This document shows, in pieces, positions 24,115 through 35,249 of a stretch of DNA of 64,000 nt. The translations under genes and the position numbers were made by a program. Under the pieces are notes generated by a model. The model had not been told where the DNA came from, did not search any database, and worked only from the letters and a program-made list of their open reading frames with translations. How positions within the stretch are numbered: position 1 is the first letter of the stretch; each line of letters opens with the position of its first letter. This DNA comes from Larix kaempferi (Eukaryota > Streptophyta > Pinopsida > Pinales > Pinaceae): positions 22,755,501-22,819,500 of the forward strand of contig BSBM01000047.1 of assembly GCA_027924585.1 (NCBI GenBank), read 5' to 3'.

Positions 24115-25698
24115 TCAAAACAGTGAGGGAAAATCTCGACGCATGGTCTCTGCATCCTCCCAGGTAGCAGACCCTGGGCTATACTTGTCCCATTGGACCT
24201 TAACTTGGTCCACACGGCAACTACGGAGCTGTCGAACCCTACGATCAAGTATACGTAATGGTTCAACCCTAAAGGTTCCCTCATCTGAGACCTGCAATTC
24301 CTTCCAATGAATTTTGTGAGTCTCATCAACTATGTAATGTCGTAATAAAGAAACATGAAATACATTATGAGTTTTATGCAAGTGGGGTGGTAGTGCAAGA
24401 CGATAAGCAACTGGTCCGATTTTCTCAAGAATCTCAAATGGACCTATAAAGCGAGGTGACAACTTGGTACCCTTCCCAAACCGAATGGTACTTTTATTTG
24501 GTCTGATGCGAATAAATACTCGATCCCCTACTTCATAACTTCTATCTGATCTGTGTGCATCAACGTAACTCTTTTTCCTATCCCGCGCTTCCTTCAACCG
24601 CTGCCTAATCCGTAACACTTGTTGCTCCATTTCCAGACTCAATTCAGGCCCAATTAAAACTCGATCCTCTAACCTGTCCCAACTGAGTGGCATCCTGCAC
24701 GGCCTCCCATACAATGCTTGATATGGCGTCATACCAATGGAACTGTGATGACTATTGTTGTATGCAAACTCCACTAAAGGAAGATATTTCTCCCACTGTG
24801 TCTGTTGATCCATAACATACATCCTAAGCATGTCCTCCATCACTTGATTCACCCTTTCTGTCTGTCCATCTGTCTCGGGGTGATAAGCTGAGCTTAAGTT
24901 CAACTATGTCCCTAATGCTGACTGCATGCTTGTCCAAAATCTAGAGGTGAACTTAGGGTCTCTGTCAGAGATTATCTTTTTAGGAACTCCATGAAGACGT
25001 ACAATCTCATTTATGAATACCCTTGCCACATCTATCACATCATAGGTGTCTCTGACTAGAATGAAGTGAGTGCTTTTGGTCAGTTTGTCGACTACCACCA
25101 AAATAGCATTATGTCTCATAGATGTGAGTGGTAATCCTACAACGAATTCCATGGAAATGAATTCCCATTTAGTAATAGGAATATCATGCGGTTGTAAGAG
25201 GTCGACCGGGTGACGATGATCTGCCTCAACTTGTTGACACTTAAGGCACTTCGAAACAAAATCCACTACATCCATCTTCATACCTGGCTAGAAGAAGAGT
25301 TTCTTCATGTCAGTATACATCTTCTTCACCCCTGGGTGCGCACAGTAATGTGATCTATGGGCCTCTCTAAGGATTGTTTCCCTGATATCACCTTCCTTAG
25401 GAACATACATCCTTCCCTGATACCACAACAATCCATCTTCCTCAAGATGGTACCCATCATACTTTAATTCCTGTTCATTTCCATTCTGAATAGATGAGCT
25501 TACCTTTAGGTACCAACTATCACCCAATAGTTGTCCTAGTACTCTTTCCCTCAAGTCAACCTTCAAGGGAATTAAGGAGAAGAGTCTCGGCCTTCGGCTT
25601 AGAGCATCTGCCACCACATTCTCTTTTCCTTTGATGTAAGAGATACCAAAGTCATACTCACTCATGAACTCACTCCATCGCCTTTGCCTAGCATTCAA
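24115..25698 (-). pseudogene. Element B integrase with chromodomain, and end of RNase H
   Basis: Read right to left: the end of RNase H (ISYIKGKENVVADALSRRP), the zinc-binding H-H-C-C region (AHRSHYCAHPGVKKMYTDMK, then [11 protein letters not shown]) and the integrase core ([46 protein letters not shown]). The GPY/F-type end (FIGPFEILEKIGPVAYRLAL) and a chromodomain (PLRILDRRVRQLRSCRVDQV, ATWEDAETMRRDFPSLF) follow. Stops interrupt it at about 25284 (a Trp site) and 24904. The first core acid lies in [10 protein letters not shown], where the family has Asp, so a Glu replaces a catalytic residue. The chromodomain places B with the Tekay/Del chromoviruses. Confidence 0.93.
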
Positions 25699-26590
25699 AT
25701 CCCTCTGGGTAAAGATGTACTCAAGCTTTGATGGTCTGTTTTAAGGGTGAAGCCTCTACCAACTAGGTAGTGCCTCCATAATTTTAGTACCAACATTAAT
25801 GCTGCCAATTCCATTGGTTTTGCAATTTTAGAAAATCCTTCCACAAACCTCCGGTAATAGCCTGCTAACCCCATGAAGTTGCGCACCTCATGAGCATTCC
25901 TTGGAATTGGCCAATATTCAATGGCCTTTACCTTTTCCGGGTCTACGGAGATCCCTTCACCTGCGATTATGTGCCCCAAGTAGTAAATCTCTTTCTGGAA
26001 GAAGGAACACTTTGATAATTTACCATAAAGTTTATGTTCCCTTAAGCATGTCAAAAGTATTTTCGGAAGACACTATTTTCGGAAGACACTATTCATGAGG
26101 CTCATGAATACAGCTAAAACATTGGTCAACCCAAATGGTACCACTACAAACTTGTAATGCCCAAATCGAGTTCGAAAGGCAGTATTAGGAATGTCGCCCT
26201 CCTTGATCCTCAACTGGTGATACCCTGATCGTAAATCAATCTTTGAGAAGACTGACGTACCTTTCATTTGGTCAAAGAGGTCATCAATTCTTGGTATGGG
26301 ATACCTGTTCTTCAATGTGGCTTTGTTCAAATCTCTGTAATCTATGCACAGTCGCAGAGATCCATCCTTCTTCTTAACAAAGATCACTGGTGCTCCCCAC
26401 GGCGAGATACTAGGTCTAATCAGTCCCAAATTTAGCAACTCTTTTACCTGGATCTGTAACTCACGGAGCTATGGAGTCATCAATCTATAAGGAGTTTTTG
26501 AGATAGGCTCCACACCTGGTTTTAGTTCGATTGTGAAATCGAGCTCTCTTCCTCGAGGTAGTCCTGGCAATTCCTTCGGAAAGACATCCT
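25695..26590 (-). pseudogene. Element B reverse transcriptase and partial RNase H, deleted
   Basis: RT blocks are clear: [60 protein letters not shown]. After MSLMNSVF the frame meets a stop near 26070 and resumes at LREHKLYGKLSKC, so the expected Y/F-x-D-D block ('FLDDIL') is missing. A short direct repeat attttcggaagacact sits exactly there. Further on, FSKIAKPM joins straight to ELAALMLVLKLWRHYL, skipping most of the RT-RNase H connection and catalytic part. A frameshift follows near 25700. The enzyme cannot work. Confidence 0.93.
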
Positions 26591-27300
26591 TGAAGTCGGA
26601 AAGTACTGGGTACGAATTCAAGGAAGGTCCTTTACTATCACTCACGGCCTCTATTACGAACAACTGGCATCCTTGTCTTAGGCACTGCTTAACTTTCATC
26701 ATAGAGATGAAACGGAGGGATACCTTCCTCTTCAAGCCTTGGATTTGAATTGTCCTACCCTCGTCATCTAGGCACAACACCTTCTTCGCATAGTAGTCTA
26801 TGAAATCTCTATGGCCTTCTAACCAATCCATGCTAATAATGAGGTCATAAGTCCCCAAATTGGTGACATAAGCATCCAACTTAGTGGTGCACACTCCTAA
26901 GTCAACCTCACAACTACTCACTTTAAGACCTACTGTTTTCTTAGCTCTCGAAGCCATTTCAACCAGTTTAAAATCATCGTGCTTGTAGGATGCCAACCCA
27001 CATTTATCTAATGCAAATGGTGAAATAAAACTATCAGTTGCTCCTGGATCAAACAAAATTTTAAGTTTGACATAGTTTACTTTACCAGTGGATTCTACTA
27101 CGGTAGACTGATGTTCTGCTTGGTGGTTATAAACCGCTGCATGAATCCGATGACTGTTACCCGAACTATCCATGGGTGCTTTTCCTTCCCTGTGCCTGCT
27201 GCTTGATTGAACCTTGGGACAGTCTGAATGGAAATGAGGACCTCCACATCCCCAACAATAGAGGTTGGGAGGGGCTTGCATGTTGCTCGGAGGAATCCTC
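26590..27300 (-). pseudogene. Element B zinc knuckle and protease
   Basis: The minus strand, in the frame of pol, reads a CCHC knuckle CWGCGGPHFHSDC (C-x2-C-x3-H-x4-C). A protease follows with LKILFDPGATDSFISPFALD (active site D-P-G rather than D-S/T-G) and YDLIISMDWLEGHRDFIDYY, then the linker to RT (VFPKELPGLPRGRELDFTIE). It is open over this stretch, but a stop near 26471 separates it from the RT. Confidence 0.9.
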
Positions 27301-28302
27301 TGAGTATGAGTTCCTTCCCCTGGGTCCTCTAAAACCCCTTGATCCTCTATAGGAACTTCCTTGTCTATGTCCCTGGCTTTGGTGGGTTGCGGAGGATGCC
27401 TGCAAGACTGAGTTAACTGAAGCATTACCCCTCGGTGTGAACCCGTTACCGTAAGGAGGAGGTCTAGATTGTCCTCCCCTGAAGTAAGGACGTGACGCCT
27501 TCCCTGAAACATACTGATTGGTTCCTGTCAACTTACTATCCCATTTTCCATTTGACATATCAGCTGCATAATGAGCATACTCAACTGCCATGGCCACTGA
27601 AGTGGGCTTCCACATCCGCACAGCAGCCCTAATCTTGTAGTTAAGTCCATACACAAAATGCTCTACTTGACAATCATCTGCCTCTAGGTAAGGAACATAT
27701 TTTACTGGTTCCATAAACCGAGATTCATACTCCTCTACCGTCCTGCCTCCTTGTACCAAAGCATGGAGCACACCTGCCTATTCTTCCTTGTAATAATTTG
27801 GCAAATACTTCTTGTGGAACCTCTCCTCGAACAGTTCCCAAGAAGTGGTAAGAGGAGTAAGGCGCAATTGCCTCTTAAGATCTAACCACCAATTCAAAGC
27901 ATCACCTTTAAGCTGAAAGATGGCCATCCTAGCCTTGGAACTATATGTGCACTCATTCAATGCAAAGCATCTCTTCATGCCTTCCAGCCATGCCTCGGCA
28001 TGTTTACCGGGTCGTCCTCCTGAAAACTCCAAAGCCTTTATCTTTTGCAACTCCCTCGATATGTCCTGAAGCGGTTCCTGCCTTGGGCCATGTGCCCTTT
28101 CAGAGTTCTCTTGACTCACCTGAGTGGTTTCCACCTCGACGGCCCTTTCCGACTACCTGTTCATCATGGTCATAATAGCCTCCAAAGACCTCATTATAAT
28201 CTACATTTCTGGTGTTGAGGTTGGTTGTGGCAGTGATGACGGTGGCGGAGGTGGCGGTGACGGTGGTCGACCTCGACCCCGACCTCTGCGTGTTGTTACC
28301 AT
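27300..28302 (-). pseudogene. Element B gag
   Basis: The start is the ATG at 28302 (minus), opening an RGRGRGR-type basic N-terminus with a proline run; this start is typical of Tekay-type gag. The capsid part follows: FSGGRPGKHAEAWLEGMKR, LKGDALNWWLDLKRQLRL, YLPNYYKEE, then after a stop LVQGGRTVEEYESRFMEPVK. An R/G/S-rich linker leads to the zinc knuckle. In-frame stops occur at three places (about 28203, 28158 and 27777) and the frame shifts near 27300. Confidence 0.9.
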
Positions 28303-29290
28303 GATTGGTCCTGATTCATGGAGCAAAGCATCACATCATTTAGTTTCTAAGGAGCGTGTTAGTTGATCTCCAAATAGATGCATTTCAGAGAATAATCTAT
28401 AGCTCACTGCATTTTGATGAGGCCATCCGACACTAAATCTACTAAAGATTCCTACGTAAATTCCACGGGTTCAATTTAAATTCTACAACCATTGATATTG
28501 GTCAATTAGATATTTTAACATCAACCTCGATTTACAAATCTCAAATGAACATTCAGAATAACATTCTATTTCACATTATCCCTAATATTTATTTAATTCT
28601 AAACATTTTAGGGCTTCATCTTCATTAATCTCATAATCTTTAACCTTATTAATTTATATGTTTAATCCTTAATCTTACTATAATTAACCTTAAAATTTTA
28701 AAATATTATGATGAACCCTTTAATTAAAGTTTATGAGTAACTTTATACATTATTATTTATATTTATATATATATATATATATTTTTATATATATATTTAT
28801 TTTATTTATATATATTATTTATTTTATTTATATATATTTATTTATATATATATATTTTTTTTTAAAGATTAAATTTTAATTCTTAACCAAAACCTAGGTT
28901 ATAACACTATATAAATATATATACGAATTTAATTAAATTTAATTAAAATAACATTAACACTATATATTTATATACAAAATTTGCCGAAACCTATTTTTGA
29001 CTTGGTGAGTAAAGGTCTTTTTTTTTGTTTATAAAAATAAAGGTTTAGATCGAGTTGGGAGCTTTATGAAGAAAAGACATTTATTTTTATGTTAACCTAA
29101 GTGGGGGAGAGTTATATTTGTATGAAAGTGCCAAAGCAAAACGAAGCAAAGGCATGCTAGTGCCCGAACGCTGAAGTTTCTCCACAGGACCAAACGCCAA
29201 GCCAAGAAGACCACTCATAACCTCCATCACTAAAGTGCCTAAGCTTAAAGCCTCCCATTCCTTTGTTACTTGGCATATATTGAAAGCGTT
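28303..29290. other. Element B leader, gag-proximal AT-rich part
   Basis: No gene. It includes a TA/TTTA-rich low-complexity block at about 28740-28870 and the AT-rich sequence up to about 29000, where composition changes to mixed sequence that leads into the NAC relic. The change near 29000-29100 is a candidate border of the foreign segment. Confidence 0.45.
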
Positions 29291-30189
29291 AAGGTATATA
29301 AAAGGTAAGGAAGGTGATTCGGATGGGCATGGGACCCGCACCCGACGCGGCTGGCGTTCCATTTCAACCTTATCTACACCAATTATTTGGCTTTTGGGAA
29401 TGATACGTGGGAGGCGTCCGACATGGTGTAATTTAATTGGAACTTGGTGGAAAGGGAAGGTGGAAGGGCACGTGGTAAAGTTCGTTTTGGTTTGGAGGTT
29501 TGCAAGAGCCGTACAGGAAGATCGACGGCTCTCTAACTGTCCCGCGTTGCCAACTTGCACGCAAGATAAGGATGGTTGGTGGTTGCGGTAAGAAAACCAC
29601 CATCACACGTGTCTAATTTTTACTCATCCGCATATAAAAAAACGGTATGGCAAACCGCTTAAAGGACCATGCGGAAACCGCCTTACGTGGCATCGACTAT
29701 TCCCTATTTATGGAGGAGAATTAGGTTCTATTTGGCATTAGGTAGACTGCGTCCGCATATTTGGGCTTCGCAGTTGGTCGCGCGATTTTCACTCGGTGCT
29801 GAGCGATAGGGCTTGGCCCATATCGTTCAAGGAGAGGGTGAGGGTAGGGTTTGGTCCTGAAAGCCCTGTAATGCCTATGCGCAATTACGCAATTTCTGTC
29901 GGATTTTACCATGGTGGAGCCCAGATGCCTTCTCTGATTTTATTATTCGTTGATTTCCCCTGGTTTCAAAGGCGAATTTGATACATATTCAGGTCTTCAT
30001 TTCTATTTTTTCATTTTTTTTACTGTTTTCCAAACCCCCGCTCGTGCTTTTTGGTCGAAATTGGAGGTTGGACATTATTCAGGGTTTTATTAGAATTCGA
30101 GCAAAGGTTTTGTTCTTTGTAGAAAACTTCTCCAGAATTGATTTTCACGATAGAGCTCATAGTGTAAATTGTAGATTTGTTTCAATTTG
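29290..30189 (+). promoter_or_regulatory. Promoter-like 5' region of the NAC relic
   Basis: Upstream of the NAC start are TATA-box-like words (tatataaaa at 29295-29303, tataaaa at 29633). Several ACGT-core sites of the kind bound by plant bZIP/bHLH factors are present: acgtgg 29405-29410, cacgtg 29469-29474, cacgtg 29606-29611, tacgtgg 29684-29690. If real, these would mean the NAC segment came from genomic DNA rather than from an mRNA. Their function is inferred from sequence only. Confidence 0.4.
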
Positions 30190-30963
30190 ATGGCGCGATT
30201 TTCGTTGCCTCTCGGCTTTGGTTTCCACCCCACAGATGAAGAACTTGTTTCTTATTACTTGAAGAGGAAAGTACATGGCCATAAGATTGAGCTTGACATT
30301 ATTCCTGAGGTCGACCTTTACAAGTGCGAACCGTGGGATCTTCCTGACAAAATTTGCATTCCAAGTAAAGATCTACAGTGGCATTTCTTTTGTGCACGTG
30401 ATAGGAAGTATCCAAATGGCTCACGTACTAACAGGGCCACTGAGGCTGGTTACTGGAAAGCAACTGGTAAGGACCGTAAATTTAACTCCCAGTGAGGCAA
30501 AATTGGAGCAAAAAAGACACTGGTATCCTACAGGGGTCGTGCTCCATTTGGAGAAAGGACATATTGGGTTATGCATGAGTATCGGTTGGATGAGTGTCAA
30601 GTTGCAGCAGGCTTACAGGATTCTTTTGTCTTATGCTGCGTTGTAAAGAAAAATGGATTAGAAACAAAAGTGGTGACCAGCCTATTTCCCAAACTGAGGA
30701 CAATGATTCATCTTTTGCAAAGAACAACACCTTTCCTGGCAATCTGGCTCTAACATCCTGTACAGAAAATCAGTCACAGGAAAGGTCCTCACCTATTTTG
30801 CAAGAAGACGAAAATAAAACAAAACTAAGCTTTTTCAAAAACTGAAATGCCATCTGCGACTTTCAATGATATGAATGAAGACAGTGACGCCATTGAGAGA
30901 TGGTTAGATGTGATTCTGGATGATCCTGATCAAAATGGCAGTTGGCTTGGGTTGGGCCCATAA
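30190..30963 (+). pseudogene. NAC-domain transcription factor relic inside element B
   Basis: The N-terminal part is a clear NAC domain: [20 protein letters not shown], then [18 protein letters not shown] (subdomain B), [20 protein letters not shown] and [12 protein letters not shown] (subdomains C/D). After an in-frame TGA (30493-30495) the same frame resumes with [20 protein letters not shown] and YRLDE, then [15 protein letters not shown] (subdomain E). A frameshift near 30670 and another near 30840 separate the C-terminal region, which ends WLDVILDDPD..LGLGP at 30963. NAC proteins are plant nuclear DNA-binding regulators; the wording resembles the ANAC028/045/086-like group, but that is by eye. 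No introns occur at the two places where NAC genes usually have them. It runs opposite to element B and lies between its primer-binding site and gag. Confidence 0.93.
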
Positions 30964-31994
30964 ACTCTTTTATTATTTCCGTTCTGAAGCTGCACTAGGG
31001 TTTCACCTTGTATGTAATTTATACGATTTTAAATTGTAGGGCTCTATAGGGAGGAACTGGTCGTCTATGGCTGATAGGGAACTACTGAAACATACCTGCG
31101 TTGTCAAGTATATCACCTGAGCTAACGTTAGAGAAAGCCTGGTAGAGGGAGGGTAGCGAACGTTAGAAGCAACATTGTTAAAAGATGTTGGTGATTTAAG
31201 GGAGAGAAAAAAAAAATTGTACCTTGTTCCTAGTTTAACCATTTTGTCCATTTTAACATATTGAATCGCTTGCCAGACCTTCACATTGGATTTCAATGTA
31301 AATTTGGTTACTTAACAGACCACTATGGGAGATCCCAAGCCCCTGCTTTGACGATTACTATAGGAACATTTGGAGATTTGAGTGTGTAACTGTCTGTATG
31401 TACATTTGCTTATTTTCTGAGCGGTTTCAATTTATTATTTGAAAGAAGGGAAAACCTTCTTGGAAAGACTACATGTGTGTTCCAATATTGTACAGTAGGT
31501 GGGTATAATGTGCTTCCTTATTAATGCTCAAGGAAAACTCAGTAAAATAAAATATTAATTTAAACATTCATATTCTATATAATAAAATAGAATATTTTGA
31601 TTTAGCTTTGAAATGGTTGGGTGGAATTTACAAGGATTAAGTCAAGGGAAAGAGGGTAATAATATTACTTCTTAAAGGCATAATCGAAACCCTATTGTCA
31701 CAAAGAGATATCCTATATCTTATTTTGAAATAGCCCTTTTTTTGTATCTTTGCACAATTTTAAAATCCTTTGTTTTCTATGCGTGCAGGTAGTTTCCTGC
31801 TGCTTACAACCATTGGAAAGAAGGATTTTGTGTAACTTTCTCTGTGTGTGTTTTGCAGGTAATTTTTTTGTTTTTGCTAAGTTTGGCAAGAGCTCGAATT
31901 TAGGTAACTAATTGAATTTTCTGGTGTAGATCCAATTTCTTAGACTAGTTTTTAAAGTGAGTAGGCCCTCAAGGTCTGAGTTTTTGAGCGTGGA
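30964..31994. other. Downstream flank of the NAC relic and 5' leader of element B
   Basis: Non-coding. Two splice-acceptor-like stretches on the plus strand (ttctatgcgtgcag, ending near 31790, and gtgtgtgttttgcag, ending near 31858) might be remains of a 3' untranslated intron of the NAC gene. The last few hundred bases before 31994 should be the original leader of element B. The border between the two cannot be fixed from one copy. Confidence 0.4.
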
Positions 31995-32006
31995 GCTCTG
32001 ATACCA
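31995..32006 (-). other. Element B primer-binding site (tRNA-iMet)
   Basis: The minus strand reads TGGTATCAGAGC, two bases inside the 5' LTR, the standard primer-binding site of plant gypsy elements. It fixes the orientation of element B and the inner edge of its right LTR. Confidence 0.93.
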
Positions 32007-32008
32007 TT

Positions 32009-34250
32009 TGTAGTGCCCTGGTTTTTACAGCAGAGCACTAAGTTGATTTTTTGAGTTAATTTTCTATGTATTAAACTTTACTCAGGTGTAAGGAAGTAAA
32101 TTTCCAATCTAATCTCTATTTCTGTTCAGTGAAACTTAGTTTACTGTCCTGTCCTTATCGACCATAAACACATATTTTAAAATAAACTAACATTTTAATA
32201 TTTTCTTTTCAGCAATTTGTTCCAGCATAAGAGCATGTTTCACAGTAGTAAACCAGTAAATAGCAAGTTATATCCATGTTTTAAGTACTTTAAGCATAAT
32301 AATCAAATAACGCGAATAACAAGGAAATTACCTGATGCTGATGCTAGTAGACCGTAGGTTGTAGCAGGTTATGATTTTATTCTCTTAGTAAGCCAAAACG
32401 ATGTGTCCACCCTACCGACCAGCTATTATCTTGCTGACCCTTGGAAATTCAAGGATTTCCAAGCCCCCGAGCTCACAAACTGAGAATCCTGAGAGCAGTA
32501 TTCCTTTGGTTCCCCAAACTTTTTTTTTTGCACTTCCAGCTATCCCCCCCTCTATATACATTCCCTACTCGAGAAGGCCTTGGGCTTACTCCACCGACCC
32601 CCCAAACTCCCCTCTCGAGCCCCTCAAACATTTAATCCTTCCCTTTTGTATTCAATGTTATTAATGTCATTAAAAAAATATTATAAAAAGGGTTGACCCT
32701 ATTATGTCTAACTTAGAAATGGAAATAATCACATTTTAATCATTTATCAATCAATATTTAATTTTTACCTATATTGCAATTGTTATGACATGGATTGTAA
32801 TATTATTAAAATAACATTAATTAAGTAATAATATTTAATTAAATCACCACAAAGTAACAGTAAATGGTGAATTTAATAAAAAAAAATGTTTTTTAAATCA
32901 TTTGTTTATCACGATGTTTACCAACAAGTAATACATAGCTTAATTGATTTGTTTTACACATCTTGCATAACTTTATATTCATTATCTGAGTTCGATCAAT
33001 GCATGATTAACATAATTACTTATGACAACTTATACATTTATTCAATATGTTAAGTGTTTGTATATCGATACTAGTGTACATGTGCAAGGTGTGCATGCGT
33101 GGCCAATGTATGCATAGATCATAAATGTACTATAGACAAACCCCATCCCGCCTATGCATACCTGCTAACTAATAGTAGTATTTACCCTCATGTAGAGAAA
33201 AAGCATAATATATATAGTATAATTACTTAACATCCTCAGTTATTTAGCAGTTTATTCTTTGCGATTTCACATCATTATCTTTATCTTTACATTAGTTTAA
33301 TCAATCGTGTACAAGGAAGGGTACCTACTACCACTAACTCACAGTCAAGGAATACCCAACCTTCAATAGTACTAACTAACACATCCTCCCATCATAACCT
33401 ACATCCTGCATCCTCCCTATCCTTCCTCTGCTAGTACAAAAGTGGATGTCGGACTCACCGACGTGACCACATAGAACTTGTGAGTGATAGCATCGGCTGA
33501 ACAGCGGACCTATCCTCCCCTAGCAGGCATCCGACCATCGTCATCACAACAACATGGGGAGCGTGTCTTAGGACGTCCCTCCCATGACCTTGGGTCTCAT
33601 CGAAACATAGGGTGGGAAACACATCCATCCCTCTCAACATACTGGGCCTACGCCCTTATCGACTCATACTTTGCCGCTATCGGGATTATAAGTTTATGCT
33701 ATCGTATCATCATTCTTGGCTGCTAAGGTTTACAGTACGAACAAGTTTTCTTTGTGTCCCATATATCAGATCAAGTAACTAGATATCTGGGAGCCCTTGT
33801 GTCTTGTAGGTTAGTATTTCGCAAAGTACAATTTATAGATGCATTTCCCATTGATTGCCAATTGATCCATGTTATCAAAAATCATTTTATTTCATGTAAC
33901 CTTTTTATTTCATCATAGATGCGTATGACATATAATACTTCAATAATTCATATAAGAAGATGGTATCCACGTACCGATTCATATATTCCACATCTTATTA
34001 ATGAAAACATATAAACATATACTGTAATCGTAAAACAAAGAAATCATATGGTAATCATGACGTCGTAACCGCATAACATAGTAACATCATAATCATGGTG
34101 AAATCATTAAACAAAATAACATCATATAATGAGGTCCATCATATCGGAATATAGTTTACTCAATCGAGCTGAGTTCAACAGAATATATAAGAAAATAAAG
34201 TATGGTGTGTCTAACTGATAAATATGCCTAATCAAAATATGGGCATTACA
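32009..34250 (-). mobile_element. Element B 5' LTR (right)
   Basis: 2242 bp, same length as the left copy. The outer edge is followed by tggaa (34251-34255), the target duplication shared with 21829-21833. Confidence 0.96.
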
Positions 34251-34255
34251 TGGAA

Positions 34256-35249
34256 GGTCAATAGGTGGCTCCTAAATGTCGACCTGATCATCCGGTGTAT
34301 CTGGAGCCTCTTCACCAACTTCAGAGGCGGGTGGAGAATCCACATCCAAGAGATAGAGCTTTTGTTGAACACATCTATGTCCCCGAGTGAATTTTTCATC
34401 ACAATTATAACAAAGCCCTTTTTCTCTGTGTGCCTGCATCTCTGTTTCAAACAAATTCTTGATAGGAGTTGGTCGAGGAGCAGGCAGGATGGGAGGTCGT
34501 TGAGAACCCATATTTCAGAAGGGAACAAAAGTGGGTTTGGAGCGCTGTTGGGCGGAAATCTTGTCTTCTACCAACTTAGCCAACCCCAGGGCTTCCATCA
34601 TTGTGTTGGGACAGAACATTTTGACCTCTTGGCGGATTTCATCCTTAAGACCACTGATAAAACAACTCCCGTAGAAGTCATCAGACAATCCTTCTGTGTG
34701 GTTGGCTAGTTTCTCAAATTCTGTCTGATACTCTCTCACCGTGCCAATTTGACGAAGTTTAGTGAGTGCTCCGGTGAAGTCATCAAAAGCATTAGGACCA
34801 AATTGTTGCAAAAGGAGTTGGCAAAAATCTGTCCATTTTGGCTCGTCATGAGCCTTGATGTACCAACGGTACCATTGAAGGGCTTCTTGTTCCAAATGAA
34901 AGGATGCAAGTGGAACTTTTTGGACATCAAAAGTATTATCCAGACTGAAATACTGTTCTGCACAATAGATCCATCCAGTCAGATTAATACCATTGAAGCG
35001 AGGAAATTCAAGCTTCGGACCATGGAAAGTGATGGAAGAAGACAACCCATTGACTGCAGAAGATTCTTGCTGTCGGCTATTGTTTAGGGATGAATGCTGA
35101 AGATGGAGGATAAGAAACTTTTCATCCAGATCTTGGAGTTTGGTTTGGATGGCTACCAGTGCTTCCCCCATGGTTTTTGCTCTTGCGCGGATGACAACCA
35201 TAACCAAGAGTTTTTTTGTTTTTTGGGGGGAATGGATAGAAAAACACAA
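34256..35249 (-). pseudogene. Element A gag with zinc knuckle
   Basis: The minus strand gives a retrotransposon gag. It has LEFPRFNGINLTGWIYCAEQ and YFSLDNTF, EALQWYRWYIKAHDEPKWTD, LRQIGTVREYQTEFEKLANH and FISGLKDEIRQEVKMFCPNT. After a TGA at 34517-34515 the same frame continues to the CCHC knuckle CYNCDEKFTRGHRC and an acidic linker. This is the usual Ty3/gypsy 'retrotrans_gag' layout. Element B cuts it just before the protease; the continuation is at 21833. Confidence 0.92.

Larger units (their letters stand above)
21834..34250 (-). mobile_element. Element B: chromodomain-type gypsy element with NAC relic in its leader
   Basis: Complete in outline. Two LTRs of exactly 2242 bp (21834-24075 and 32009-34250) start TGTAGTGCCC and end ATTACA/GTTACA on the plus strand. 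They are flanked by the 5-bp duplication tggaa (21829-21833 and 34251-34255). The primer-binding site (tRNA-iMet type) is at 31995-32006, the polypurine tract at 24076-24093, and gag-pol reads on the minus strand with a C-terminal chromodomain (Tekay/Del-like). Multiple stops, frameshifts and two internal deletions kill the polyprotein. LTR copies differ at roughly one base in 30 over the first 480 bases by my eye count. The leader is unusually long (about 3.7 kb) and contains the NAC relic. Confidence 0.95.

Noticed and set aside
29087-29591. A gene upstream of the NAC relic (open frames on both strands)
   Set aside because: Both frames lack family likeness and overlap promoter-like sequence; they are probably chance openings in a GC-richer stretch.
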